A stretch of 64,000 nucleotides of DNA, from positions 1 to 64,000 of the forward strand of contig NZ_BMTR01000007.1 of NCBI RefSeq assembly GCF_014649775.1, in the 5' to 3' direction. The stretch comes from Streptomyces longisporoflavus (GTDB taxonomy: Bacteria; Actinomycetota; Actinomycetes; Streptomycetales; Streptomycetaceae). Within the stretch, counting starts at the first letter, position 1; each line of letters begins with the position of its first letter. This document shows, one piece after another, positions 42,838-51,111 of this stretch. Below the pieces are notes generated by a model that was not told where the DNA came from, did no database searches, and saw only the letters and a program-made list of their open reading frames with translations. The translations under genes and the position numbers were made by a program.

Positions 42838-44538
42838 CTAGAACCCCGGCGGTTCGGTGTAGATCCCCCACTCGTCCCGCAGGACACCACAGATCTCCCC
42901 GAGGGTGGCCTCCGCACGGACCGCCTCCAGCATGGGGCCGATCATGTTCGACCCGTCCCGCGCAGCCGCAACCATCGCATCGAGCGAGGCCCGGACCCGC
43001 GCGTCGTCCCGCGCCGAGCGGCGAGCGCCGAGGACCTTGACCTGCTCACGCTCGACCTCGTGAGAGACCCGCAGGATCTCCAGGTCGCCGGTCACGGACC
43101 CGTGGTGGACGTTGACGCCCACCACGCGCTTGTCGCCCTTCTCCAGGGCCTGCTGGTACTGGAACGCCGACTCGGCGATCTCGCCGGTGAACCAGCCGTC
43201 CTCGATGCCCCGCAGGATGCCCGAGGTGATCGGCCCGATCGGGTGCTGCCCGTCCGGGTGGGCGCGGCGCCCCCGCTCCTTGATCTGCTCGAAGATCTTC
43301 TCGGCGTCGGCCTCGATGCGGTCGGTGAGCTGCTCCACGTACCAGGAGCCGCCGAGCGGGTCCGCGACGTTCGCGACGCCCGTCTCCTCCATGAGCACCT
43401 GCTGCGTGCGCAGCGCGATCTCGGCGGCCTGCTCGCTGGGCAGGGCGAGGGTCTCGTCGAGGGCGTTCGTGTGCAGGGAGTTCGTGCCGCCGAGGACCGC
43501 GGAGAGGGCCTCGACAGCGGTGCGTACGACGTTGTTGTAGGGCTGCTGGGCGGTGAGCGAGACACCCGCGGTCTGCGTGTGGAAGCGCAGCCACTGGGCC
43601 TTGTCGGTCCGCGCGCCGTACACGTCCCGCATCCAGCGGGCCCAGATGCGGCGCGCGGCACGGAACTTGGCGATCTCCTCGAAGAAGTCCAGGTGCGCGT
43701 CGAAGAAGAAGCTGAGGCCGGGGGCGAAGACGTCCACGTCCATGCCGCGGCTCAGGCCGAGCTCGACGTACCCGAAACCGTCCGCGAGGGTGTACGCGAG
43801 TTCCTGCGCGGCCGTCGCCCCGGCCTCGCGGATGTGGTAGCCGGAGACCGAGAGGGGCTTGTACGCGGGGATGTCGCGCGCGCAGTGCTCCATCAGGTCG
43901 CCGATGAGGCGCAGGTGCGGCTCGGGCTGGAAGAGCCACTCCTTCTGCGCGATGTACTCCTTGAAGATGTCCGTCTGGAGCGTGCCGTTCAGGACGGCCG
44001 GGTCGATGCCCTGCCGCTCGGCGGCGACCAGGTACATGCAGAAGACGGGGACGGCGGGCCCGGAGATCGTCATCGACGTCGTGACGTCACCGAGGGGGAT
44101 GTCCTGGAACAGGACCTCCATGTCGGCGGCCGAGTCGATGGCGACCCCGCAGTGCCCGACCTCGCCGAGGGACTGGGGCTCGTCGGAGTCCCGGCCCATC
44201 AGGGTCGGCATGTCGAAGGCCACGGAGAGACCGCCGCCGCCGTTGGCCAGGATCATCTTGTAGCGCTCGTTCGTCTGCTCGGCGTTGCCGAAGCCGGCGA
44301 ACTGGCGGATGGTCCAGGTCCGGCCGCGGTAGCCGGTGGCGTGCAGTCCGCGGGTGAAGGGGTATTCGCCGGGCCATCCGATCCGCTCGAAACCCTCGTA
44401 CGTGTCCCCGGGCCGCGGCCCGTAGACCGGCTCGACCGGATCGCCGGAGAGCGTGGTGAAATCCGCGTCGCGCTTCTTCGCGGTGTCGTACCGGGCCTGC
44501 CAGCGACGGCGGCCCTCCTCGATGGCATCAGCGTCCAT
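42838..44538 (-). CDS. icmA: Isobutyryl-CoA mutase large subunit
   Basis: 566 aa, exactly the length known for IcmA. TIM-barrel domain of B12-dependent acyl-CoA mutases without the cobalamin domain, which the separate IcmB subunit supplies. The substrate-specificity residues are Phe80 (RQFAGFGNAEQTN) and Gln198 (EYIAQKEWLFQPEP), the pair that marks isobutyryl-CoA mutase; methylmalonyl-CoA mutases have Tyr and Arg. Interconverts isobutyryl- and n-butyryl-CoA, linking valine breakdown with butyrate and polyketide precursors. icmB is not in the window. ATG 44538 is leaderless-type. Confidence 0.95.
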   Translation of the reverse strand: MDADAIEEGRRRWQARYDTAKKRDADFTTLSGDPVEPVYGPRPGDTYEGFERIGWPGEYPFTRGLHATGYRGRTWTIRQFAGFGNAEQTNERYKMILANGGGGLSVAFDMPTLMGRDSDEPQSLGEVGHCGVAIDSAADMEVLFQDIPLGDVTTSMTISGPAVPVFCMYLVAAERQGIDPAVLNGTLQTDIFKEYIAQKEWLFQPEPHLRLIGDLMEHCARDIPAYKPLSVSGYHIREAGATAAQELAYTLADGFGYVELGLSRGMDVDVFAPGLSFFFDAHLDFFEEIAKFRAARRIWARWMRDVYGARTDKAQWLRFHTQTAGVSLTAQQPYNNVVRTAVEALSAVLGGTNSLHTNALDETLALPSEQAAEIALRTQQVLMEETGVANVADPLGGSWYVEQLTDRIEADAEKIFEQIKERGRRAHPDGQHPIGPITSGILRGIEDGWFTGEIAESAFQYQQALEKGDKRVVGVNVHHGSVTGDLEILRVSHEVEREQVKVLGARRSARDDARVRASLDAMVAAARDGSNMIGPMLEAVRAEATLGEICGVLRDEWGIYTEPPGF

Positions 44539-44546
44539 ACCTTCGA

Positions 44547-44577
44547 ATTTACTTGGACGTCCTAGTAAATGTCGATG
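44547..44577 (-). promoter_or_regulatory. icmA promoter with embedded 24-bp palindrome
   Basis: Minus strand: TCGACA (-35), 18 bases, TAAATT (-10), 7 bases, then ATG. The spacer and -10 are occupied by a dyad at 44547-44570, ATTTACT-A-GGACGTCC-A-AGTAAAT, with one mismatched pair. No Shine-Dalgarno, so the transcript should start at or next to the ATG. An acyl-CoA-responsive repressor is plausible. Confidence 0.7.
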
Positions 44578-44611
44578 GCTGACCGCCACGGGTCTCTCCG
44601 TGGCGGTGCGG

Positions 44612-44944
44612 TTACGCCTTCGCGGTGGCCGGGGAGCCGTCGACGATCAGCGGCTCGACCTCACGCACGACCTTGCGCTCGACGAAGAACGCGGCCGTCG
44701 GGATCGTGCCCGAGACCAGCACCCAGAGCAGCTTGCCGAACGGCCACTTCGCCTTGGAGCCCAGGTCGAAGGCGAAGATCAGGTAGATGATGTAGAGCAC
44801 GCCGTGGACCTGGGAGACGACAAGCGTCAGCCCCTCGCCCGTGTCGAAGCCGTACTTGAAGATCATGCAGGTGCACAGCACGAGCAGCATGACGGCGGTG
44901 ACGTAGGCCATCACCCGGTAACGGGTCAGCACGGATCGCTTCAT
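44612..44944 (-). CDS. DUF3817 membrane protein (paralogue 1)
   Basis: 110 aa with three predicted membrane helices (YVTAVMLLVLCTCMIFKYGF, VHGVLYIIYLIFAFDLG, LLWVLVSGTIPTAAFFVERK). The family signature HGVLYIIY...PFGKLLWVL...GTIPTAAFFVERKV is clear. Function unknown in general. ATG 44944. Lies between icmA and a MarR gene; a second paralogue is at 53527-53871. Confidence 0.88.
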   Translation of the reverse strand: MKRSVLTRYRVMAYVTAVMLLVLCTCMIFKYGFDTGEGLTLVVSQVHGVLYIIYLIFAFDLGSKAKWPFGKLLWVLVSGTIPTAAFFVERKVVREVEPLIVDGSPATAKA

Positions 44945-45013
44945 GCCTACGAGCGTATCGGCCCGTTTTGCGCGATCTTCGGGCGGCCCCGGCACGACCG
45001 GAACGGAAAACCG

Positions 45014-45523
45014 CTACTGCTCGTCGAAATCCTCCGCCGCCACCCGCAGGGGCCGCAGCATCGCGAAGATCTCGGCGCACTCCTCGGCGTCGTAGACACC
45101 GAGCCCGAAGTCCATGGCCATCAGCTCGCGGGTGGCCGACTCGACGACCTCGCGGCCCTTCTCCGTGATGGAGGCGAGCGTGCCGCGTCCGTCGTTCGGG
45201 TTGGGGCGCTTGTCGACGAGGCCGGACTTGACCAGGCGGTCGACGGTGTTGGTGACGGACGTGGGGTGCACCATCAGACGCTCGCCGATCTTGGACATCG
45301 GCAACTCGCCCGCCTGCGAGAACGTGAGCAGGACCAGCGCCTCGTACCGCGCGAAGGTCAGTCCGTACGGCTTGACGACCGCGTCGACCTCGCCGAGCAG
45401 GATCTGGTGCGCCCGCATGATCGAGGTGATCGCACCCATGGCCGGTACGGATCCCCAGCGCTGCTTCCAGAGCTCGTCGGCGCGGGCGATGGGATCGAAG
45501 GGAAGGCTGAGCGGCTTCGGCAC
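45014..45523 (-). CDS. MarR-family transcriptional regulator
   Basis: 169 aa winged helix: RYEALVLLTFSQAGELPMSKIGERL, VHPTSVTNTVDRLVKSGLV as recognition region and the DGRGTLASITEKGREVV wing. GTG start. Upstream of the DUF3817 and icmA genes on the same strand, 69 bases from the former. May control icmA or the neighbouring MFS gene (11 bases upstream); not resolvable from sequence. Confidence 0.9.
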   Translation of the reverse strand: MPKPLSLPFDPIARADELWKQRWGSVPAMGAITSIMRAHQILLGEVDAVVKPYGLTFARYEALVLLTFSQAGELPMSKIGERLMVHPTSVTNTVDRLVKSGLVDKRPNPNDGRGTLASITEKGREVVESATRELMAMDFGLGVYDAEECAEIFAMLRPLRVAAEDFDEQ

Positions 45524-45533
45524 GCCAAAGACC

Positions 45534-46895
45534 TTACCCGCCGGTCACATGGTGGTCAGCCCCGTCTCGCAGTTCGGTCGATTCTTCCCGCGGACCGTCG
45601 CTCGCGCAGCGGGCCGCCTTGCGGTGCGTGGCGCGGACCTCGGCCGCCAGGGCGAGGCAGCAGACCGTGCCGATGACGCCCGCCGCCGTGACGACGGCGC
45701 TCACCGCGACGAACTCCGCCGCGAGCCCGGCGAGCGCCATGCCGACCCCCTGGATCGTCATGAGCCCCGCCGTGTGCACGGTCATGGCCCGCCCGCGCAG
45801 CTCCGGCGGCACCGCGTCGACGAACCACCGGTCGACGCCCAGCGTGTACGCGGATCCGGCGCCGGCGAGCGCGAGGGCGAGCATCGCCCACACGAGGCCG
45901 GGCGTGACGGCGTACACCGTGAGCGGCAGAAGCGTGCACGAGGCGAGCGGCAGGGCGATACGGGCCCGCGTGCTCGCGGAGAGCGCGGACCCGGCGTACA
46001 GCTCCGCCGCGATCGTGCCGACCGGCAGCGCGCACATCAGGAGCCCGACGCCCGCGACGCCGACGCCGATTTGGTCCGCGTACGGGGCGGCGAGCGCCTC
46101 CGGGGCGACCATGAACATGGGCGGCGCCCACAGGAGGAGCAGCAGCGCCCTGATCCGCCGGTCGCGGAGCACCTGCCGGGTACCGCTGAGCGAGTACTTG
46201 ACCAGTGCGGCCCCGGCGCCCCCGCGCGCGGGCCTGCGCTGCGTCCCGCACCGCAGGAGCAGCGCGGAGACGGCGAACGTACAGACGGTGATGAGGAGCG
46301 CCCCGCGCGGCGGGACGACGGTGAGCAGGACGCCGCCGAGCCCGAACCCGACGAGCACGGAGCTCTGCGAGACGATCCGGAGCAGGGAACGCCCGAGGAC
46401 GAACAGGTCGCCTTCGCCGAGGATGTCGGTGAGGGTGGCCATCCGCGTCCCGTTGAACACGGGCGATACGGCGGCGACGACGCACCGCAGCGCGAGCAGC
46501 GCGAAGACGGGCGTGGCCGGCAGGGCCATGAGGGCGGCGCACCCGGCACACACCACGTCGCACAGCACGAGCACCCGCCGCGGCGGAAACCGGTCGGCGA
46601 TCCCGGACAGCAGGGTTCCGCCCACGAGGTAGGGCAGCATCCCGAGCGCGAAGGTGAGCGCGCTGAGCAGCGGTGACCCGGTGAGCCCGTAGACGAGCAC
46701 GGTGAGCGCGACCTCGCTGACGACGACGCCGAGCAGCGAGAAGGCGTGCGCGAGGAAGACGGCGCGGAACTCGCGGATCGTGAAGAGGCGGAGGTAGCCG
46801 GTGGGTTCGGGGGCGCTGGGCTCGGGAGCGCCGGATCCAGGGGTGGCGGGTTCAGGGGTAGCGGGTTCAGGGGTAGTGGGGTTCTCTTCGGGCAT
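45534..46895 (-). CDS. MFS transporter
   Basis: 453 aa with about twelve membrane segments. An N-terminal cytoplasmic lead has tandem TPEPA repeats encoded by a 15-bp DNA repeat near 46849-46875. The fold resembles the enterobactin-exporter/macrolide-efflux branch of MFS. The ATG at 46895 has AGGG upstream; a GTG at 46910 is an alternative. Divergent from an ArsR-type regulator 72 bases away, an arrangement typical for drug efflux pairs. Confidence 0.87.
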   Translation of the reverse strand: MPEENPTTPEPATPEPATPGSGAPEPSAPEPTGYLRLFTIREFRAVFLAHAFSLLGVVVSEVALTVLVYGLTGSPLLSALTFALGMLPYLVGGTLLSGIADRFPPRRVLVLCDVVCAGCAALMALPATPVFALLALRCVVAAVSPVFNGTRMATLTDILGEGDLFVLGRSLLRIVSQSSVLVGFGLGGVLLTVVPPRGALLITVCTFAVSALLLRCGTQRRPARGGAGAALVKYSLSGTRQVLRDRRIRALLLLLWAPPMFMVAPEALAAPYADQIGVGVAGVGLLMCALPVGTIAAELYAGSALSASTRARIALPLASCTLLPLTVYAVTPGLVWAMLALALAGAGSAYTLGVDRWFVDAVPPELRGRAMTVHTAGLMTIQGVGMALAGLAAEFVAVSAVVTAAGVIGTVCCLALAAEVRATHRKAARCASDGPREESTELRDGADHHVTGG

Positions 46896-46967
46896 GCCCG
46901 CACCCTGCACGCGCGCGTGCCCCTCGCCCTAGAGTTTCGGTTGCGGGCGAATCATGGGGGTGGGGGC

Positions 46968-47951
46968 GTGCCGAACCGGTTGCATTTCGGGCCGGACGAT
47001 CTCTTGCGGTGCCGGTTCGCCGTCTCGCCCCTGTGGGAGACGCAGGAAGCCGTGCGCACCCTGAAGCGGCCCGACCGGCACGGGTACCACCCCCAGTGGC
47101 TGCGGCGGATACGCGGGGCGGGCGCCGGGCTCGAACTCGGGGCGCTGTGGCTGCTCATGCCGCAGCGCGGCTACACCCCGGACTTCATCGGCCCTCCCCC
47201 CATCGGCCCGGCCGCCACCTTCGAGGAGGAGATCGCGGCCGTGCGCGCGGCCGACCCCGAGGCCGCGCGGGACGAGCTGGCGCGGGCGCTCGCCTGCACC
47301 GCGGGGGCCGCCGCGTCCCCGCTGGGCCGGACGCTGCTCGCCGATCCCGCGCGTGCGGTACGGGTTCTCGCCGATGCCGTGGAAGCCGCCTGGCACGCCC
47401 TCGTCGAGCCGGACTGGCCGCGGCTGCGCGCACTCCTGGAGGCGGACGTCGCCTTCCATTCGCGGCGGCTCGCGGAGATCGGCCTGGGCGCGCTGGTCGC
47501 CGAGCTCGACCCGAGGTTCACCTGGGTCGCGGAGACACTGACCGTCGCGCGGCGGGACGACCACGTGCGGCATCTGGCCGGGCAGGGCCTCGTCCTGATG
47601 CCCAGCGTGTTCGCCTGGCCGGACGTGGTCGGCGGCCACGAACCGCCCTGGCAGCCGACCCTGGTCTATCCCGCCCGCGGCATCGCCGGCCTCTGGACGG
47701 AGCCGAGCGACCAGACGTCCGAGGCGCTCGTGCGGCTTCTGGGGCGGGGCAGGGCGAGGGTCCTGGCCGCGCTCGCCGCCCCGGCCACCACGTCGGCGCT
47801 CGCGCATCGGCTCGGGCTCGCCCCCTCGTCCGTCTCGGCGCACCTCGGCGCCCTGCGGGGCGCCGGGCTGCTTGTCTCGCGGCGGTACGGGCACCAGGTG
47901 CTCTACGAACGCACCCCGCTCGGCATCGCGCTGGCGGGCGGCGGCAGCTGA
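46968..47951 (+). CDS. ArsR-family regulator with N-terminal DUF5937-like domain
   Basis: 327 aa. Residues 1-235 form the long N-terminal domain seen in actinobacterial regulators of this sort (LHFGPDDLLRCRFAVSPLWET, LMPSVFAWPDV, YPARGIAGLW). The C-terminal winged helix (250-327) has ATTSALAHRLGLAPSSVSAHLGALRGAGLL as HTH. No metal-binding cysteines, so it is not a metal sensor. GTG start. Likely represses the divergent MFS gene. Confidence 0.85.
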   Translation: MPNRLHFGPDDLLRCRFAVSPLWETQEAVRTLKRPDRHGYHPQWLRRIRGAGAGLELGALWLLMPQRGYTPDFIGPPPIGPAATFEEEIAAVRAADPEAARDELARALACTAGAAASPLGRTLLADPARAVRVLADAVEAAWHALVEPDWPRLRALLEADVAFHSRRLAEIGLGALVAELDPRFTWVAETLTVARRDDHVRHLAGQGLVLMPSVFAWPDVVGGHEPPWQPTLVYPARGIAGLWTEPSDQTSEALVRLLGRGRARVLAALAAPATTSALAHRLGLAPSSVSAHLGALRGAGLLVSRRYGHQVLYERTPLGIALAGGGS

Positions 47952-47993
47952 CGGGGTGACGGCATCCGGTGTCGTAACCATGGGCGATTGGTC

Positions 47994-48005
47994 CGTTATG
48001 TAACG
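47994..48005. promoter_or_regulatory. Short palindrome before the GH6 gene
   Basis: CGTTA-TG-TAACG, 5-bp arms, 32 bases upstream of the GH6 start. Could be an operator; too short to be sure. Confidence 0.3.
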
Positions 48006-48037
48006 ATTGCCGCTCACCCGTCGCTCAAGGGGGCTGG

Positions 48038-49069
48038 ATGCACCGGCTGCTCCGTACGTTCACCGCACTCACGGCCGTCACGGCCCTCGGGCTCACGGCA
48101 GGGTGCTCCGCCGACTCCGGCGCGAAGGGCAAGGAGAGGACGGCCGCCGAGGCCGGCCCCACCACCGACGCCGCCAGGAAAGCCCCGCAGAGCGCCTTCT
48201 GGGTGGACCCGGAGAGCTCCGCCGCCCGGCAGGTCGAGCAGTGGGAGCAGGAGGGCCGCACGCAGGACGCCCAGACGCTGAAGCGGATCTCCGAGCAGCC
48301 CATGGCGGTGTGGCCGGCGGGCGACGACCCGGCCCCGGACGTCAAGGCGGCCGTCGACGGCGCCGAGCAAGCCGGCCGCACCGCCGTACTCGTCGCGTAC
48401 AACATCCCGCACCGCGACTGCGGCCAGCACTCCGCGGGCGGCGCCCAGAGCCCGGACTTCTACCGGCAGTGGATCGACGAGTTCGCCGGCACGATCGGCG
48501 ACAGGTCCGCGGTCGTCGTCCTGGAGCCGGACGCCATCGCGCACATCGTGGACGGCTGCACCCCCGCCGAGTACCACTCCGAGCGCTACTCACTGCTCTC
48601 CGAGGCGATCGAGCGGCTCAAGCGGCAGCCCCGGGTGAAGGTCTATCTGGACGCGGGCAATCCGGGGTGGATCGACCAGCCGGACAAGCTCACCGAACCG
48701 CTCACACAGGCCGGGATCGCGCGGGCGGACGGCTTCTCGCTGAACGTGTCGAACTTCCAGAGCGACGAGACCATCAAGACGTACGGCCGCAGCCTCTCGG
48801 GGACGATCGGCGGCAAGCACTTCGTGATGGACACCAGCCGCAACGGCAAGGGCCCGCTCGCCGGTGACCGCGAGGACGCCTGGTGCAATCCGCCGGGGCG
48901 CGGCCTCGGCACCCCGCCCACGGACAAGACCGGTGACGCGCTCCTCGACGCGGCCCTGTGGATCAAGCGGCCCGGCGACTCGGACGGCCCGTGCAGGGGC
49001 GGCCCGGCGGCGGGCCAGTGGTGGCCCGACTACGCGCTCGGTCTCGCGCGCAACGCCAAGGCCGCCTGA
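48038..49069 (+). CDS. cslZ: GH6-family cellulase-like lipoprotein (CslZ-like)
   Basis: 343 aa. Signal with lipobox LTAGC (Cys23). Glycoside hydrolase 6 core: FWVDPESSAARQ, VLVAYNIPHRDCGQHSAGG, VVVLEPDAIAHIVDGC (catalytic aspartate region), VYLDAGNPGWI, SLNVSNFQ and DTSRNGKGP. Hydrolyses beta-1,4-glucan. With glxA and cslA next door it fits the tip-located cellulose-like glycan machinery, where the hydrolase trims or opens the wall. ATG start. Convergent with glxA here. Confidence 0.9.
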   Translation: MHRLLRTFTALTAVTALGLTAGCSADSGAKGKERTAAEAGPTTDAARKAPQSAFWVDPESSAARQVEQWEQEGRTQDAQTLKRISEQPMAVWPAGDDPAPDVKAAVDGAEQAGRTAVLVAYNIPHRDCGQHSAGGAQSPDFYRQWIDEFAGTIGDRSAVVVLEPDAIAHIVDGCTPAEYHSERYSLLSEAIERLKRQPRVKVYLDAGNPGWIDQPDKLTEPLTQAGIARADGFSLNVSNFQSDETIKTYGRSLSGTIGGKHFVMDTSRNGKGPLAGDREDAWCNPPGRGLGTPPTDKTGDALLDAALWIKRPGDSDGPCRGGPAAGQWWPDYALGLARNAKAA

Positions 49070-49087
49070 CCGCACGGCGCACGGGGT

Positions 49088-49163
49088 TCCGGCCGCCCCA
49101 CGCGGAGCCGGCCGCCCCACGCGGATCCGGCCACCTCACGTAGACCCGGCTACCCCACGTGGA
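49088..49163. repeat. Four 19-bp tandem repeats over the glxA 3' end
   Basis: Units start at 49088, 49107, 49126 and 49145: TCCGGCCGCCCCACGCGGA, GCCGGCCGCCCCACGCGGA, TCCGGCCACCTCACGTAGA, CCCGGCTACCCCACGTGGA. The last unit contains the final codons and TAG stop of glxA (minus strand); the other three fill the gap to cslZ. Confidence 0.92.
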
Positions 49164-51108
49164 TCCACTTCGCCTCCGACGAGGCGCCGTCCCGGTCCGT
49201 CACGAACAGCATGTACCAGCCCGGCGGCACCAGGGCGGTGTCCTGCCGGGGGACGTCCACGGTCACTTCGCCCTTGCCCTTGGTGACGCCGAGGGCGATC
49301 GACCGCTGCTCGACGTCCGTCGTGTGCGTGACCGCGCTGGGGCGCATCAGACGGGCCGACGCGATCTTCCCCGGGTGCTCGGTGCGGAACGTCGCCCGTC
49401 CGTCGGCGGCGAGCTCCTCCGGGCCCTCGCCCAGGACCGGGCGGTTCTGCCCGGCCTTGTGCAGCGTGGGCGGCGTGAAGACCTCCATGCGCTGCTCGAA
49501 GTGGCCGAGCTTGGTGTTCTGCCGGTCGTCGTAGAGCGGGTCGGAGCCGAAGGTGACGACCCGTCCGTCGGGCAGGAGCAGCGCCTCGGAGTGGTAGTTG
49601 CGGCCCACCACGGGGTCTGCCGCCGCGCGGAAGCTGTTGCTCTTGGGGTCGTAGAACTGCGCCTTGAGGATGTTGCTCCCGCCGCGGCCGCGGTAGTCCT
49701 TGGAGCCGTTGGACGTGAACACCGAGTCGTCCGGCAGGATCACGCTGTTCAGATAGCGGGTGCCCTGCGGAAGGTCCGGCCCTGTCCTGAAGGCGGGGCT
49801 GTCCTCCTTGAGGTCGACCACGGCGGTGCGCGGGGTCGCCTTCTCGGACTCGCCGACGCCCCCGCCGCCCAGGATCATCACCTTCTGGTCCTGCGCCGGG
49901 GGCAGCAGGACGGAGGCGGACGTCTCGGTCTGGTCGAGGTCGACGAGGCCGGGGATCTTCTGGAACTTGTTGGTCTTCAGGTCCCAGAGGCCGGGGTCGC
50001 GGCCCTTGTCCGCGGGCCCGTAGCCCGCGTTCGACGCCGGGTAGAAGAGCTTGCCGCCCTTGGTGAGGAAGAGCGCGGGATAGGTCGGGAAGTAGCGCTT
50101 GGGTCCTTCGGTCCACTTCTTGGTCTTCGGGTCGTAGATCTCGTTGTCGCCGGGGTCGATCATGCCCACGTCGTCGAGGCCGGAGACCGCGAGCACCTTG
50201 CCGTCGTCGAGGCCGACGAGCGTCGGGTACCAGCGGGCCTTCTCCATGGGCTCCACGGGAACGTACTTCTCGGCCTTGGGGTCGAACTCGTACGCCGCCC
50301 TGATCCCCTGGAAGTCCTGCTTGTCCATGGTGATCTTCTCGGCGATCCCGTAGGCGTTGTCCGCTTCCTTGCCGGTCAGGCCCTCGATCTCGTACTGCGC
50401 GGACTTCTTGGTGACGAACGCCTCGCCGTCCCCCGCGCCTTCCACGAAGACGCGTGCCTCGCTCGCCTTGACCTTGGTCTTCCAGGGCTTCATCGCACCA
50501 GACTTGGTGTACGTGATCTCGTAGTCCCGCTTGGCCTTGGGGACCTTGACGTCGAACTTGCTCACGTACTCGACACCCGACGGCGAGCGGAAGCGGGTGC
50601 CCTTCTTGAGGATGATGGGCTTGTCGGGGTTCTCGTTCTTGACGCGCATGCCGCCGCCGGCGCGGTTGACCTCGCCGTCCAGGAGTTCGTAGCGGGCCGT
50701 ACCGCCGGCCACCAGGAGGCGGCCGTCGGGGAGCTGGGCGTGGCCGGAACAGAAGAAGTCCTCCGGCGTGGCGACCTTCTTGAAGGTGTCCTTCTTCGGG
50801 TCCCAGAGGATCGTGTCGAACGATCCCTTGTCGAACTTCTTCTGTTCGTTCCCGGAGCCCGCGACGATCAGGACCTTGCCGGTGTGCAGGAGCGCGGCGT
50901 GGATGGCGTTGGTGCGGAACTCCTCGGGGATGCCGATCTGCTTCCAGGAGCCGAACTTCTTCTTGTAGGCGGGCTGGGCGATCTTGTACGCGTGGTACTT
51001 CTCCTCGGCGAAGGAGAGCGCCGCCGGTGCGTTGAGTCCGACGAGCAGTGCACCCGCGCCGACGCCGAGGAGTGTCTTCTTGGTCCGCTTGGAGGGCCGG
51101 TAAGCCAT
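49150..51108 (-). CDS. glxA: Copper radical oxidase GlxA (galactose oxidase-like)
   Basis: 652 aa. N-terminal membrane anchor or signal (KKTLLGVGAGALLVGLNAPAALSF), then a kelch beta-propeller and C-terminal Ig-like domain. Expected copper/radical residues: Cys120 in FFCSGHAQLPDGR (partner for the Tyr-Cys crosslink), tyrosine in ARWYPTLVGLDDG, Tyr-His in GRNYHSEALLLPDG and histidine in VTHTTDVEQRS. In S. lividans GlxA oxidises a glycan made by CslA at hyphal tips. It starts 3 bases after the cslA stop, so they form an operon. Confidence 0.94.
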   Translation of the reverse strand: MAYRPSKRTKKTLLGVGAGALLVGLNAPAALSFAEEKYHAYKIAQPAYKKKFGSWKQIGIPEEFRTNAIHAALLHTGKVLIVAGSGNEQKKFDKGSFDTILWDPKKDTFKKVATPEDFFCSGHAQLPDGRLLVAGGTARYELLDGEVNRAGGGMRVKNENPDKPIILKKGTRFRSPSGVEYVSKFDVKVPKAKRDYEITYTKSGAMKPWKTKVKASEARVFVEGAGDGEAFVTKKSAQYEIEGLTGKEADNAYGIAEKITMDKQDFQGIRAAYEFDPKAEKYVPVEPMEKARWYPTLVGLDDGKVLAVSGLDDVGMIDPGDNEIYDPKTKKWTEGPKRYFPTYPALFLTKGGKLFYPASNAGYGPADKGRDPGLWDLKTNKFQKIPGLVDLDQTETSASVLLPPAQDQKVMILGGGGVGESEKATPRTAVVDLKEDSPAFRTGPDLPQGTRYLNSVILPDDSVFTSNGSKDYRGRGGSNILKAQFYDPKSNSFRAAADPVVGRNYHSEALLLPDGRVVTFGSDPLYDDRQNTKLGHFEQRMEVFTPPTLHKAGQNRPVLGEGPEELAADGRATFRTEHPGKIASARLMRPSAVTHTTDVEQRSIALGVTKGKGEVTVDVPRQDTALVPPGWYMLFVTDRDGASSEAKWIHVG

Positions 51109-51111
51109 GGG

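Noticed and set aside
42838..44538. Methylmalonyl-CoA mutase as the call for this gene
   Set aside because: Phe80 and Gln198 and the 566-residue length without a B12 domain specify isobutyryl-CoA mutase.
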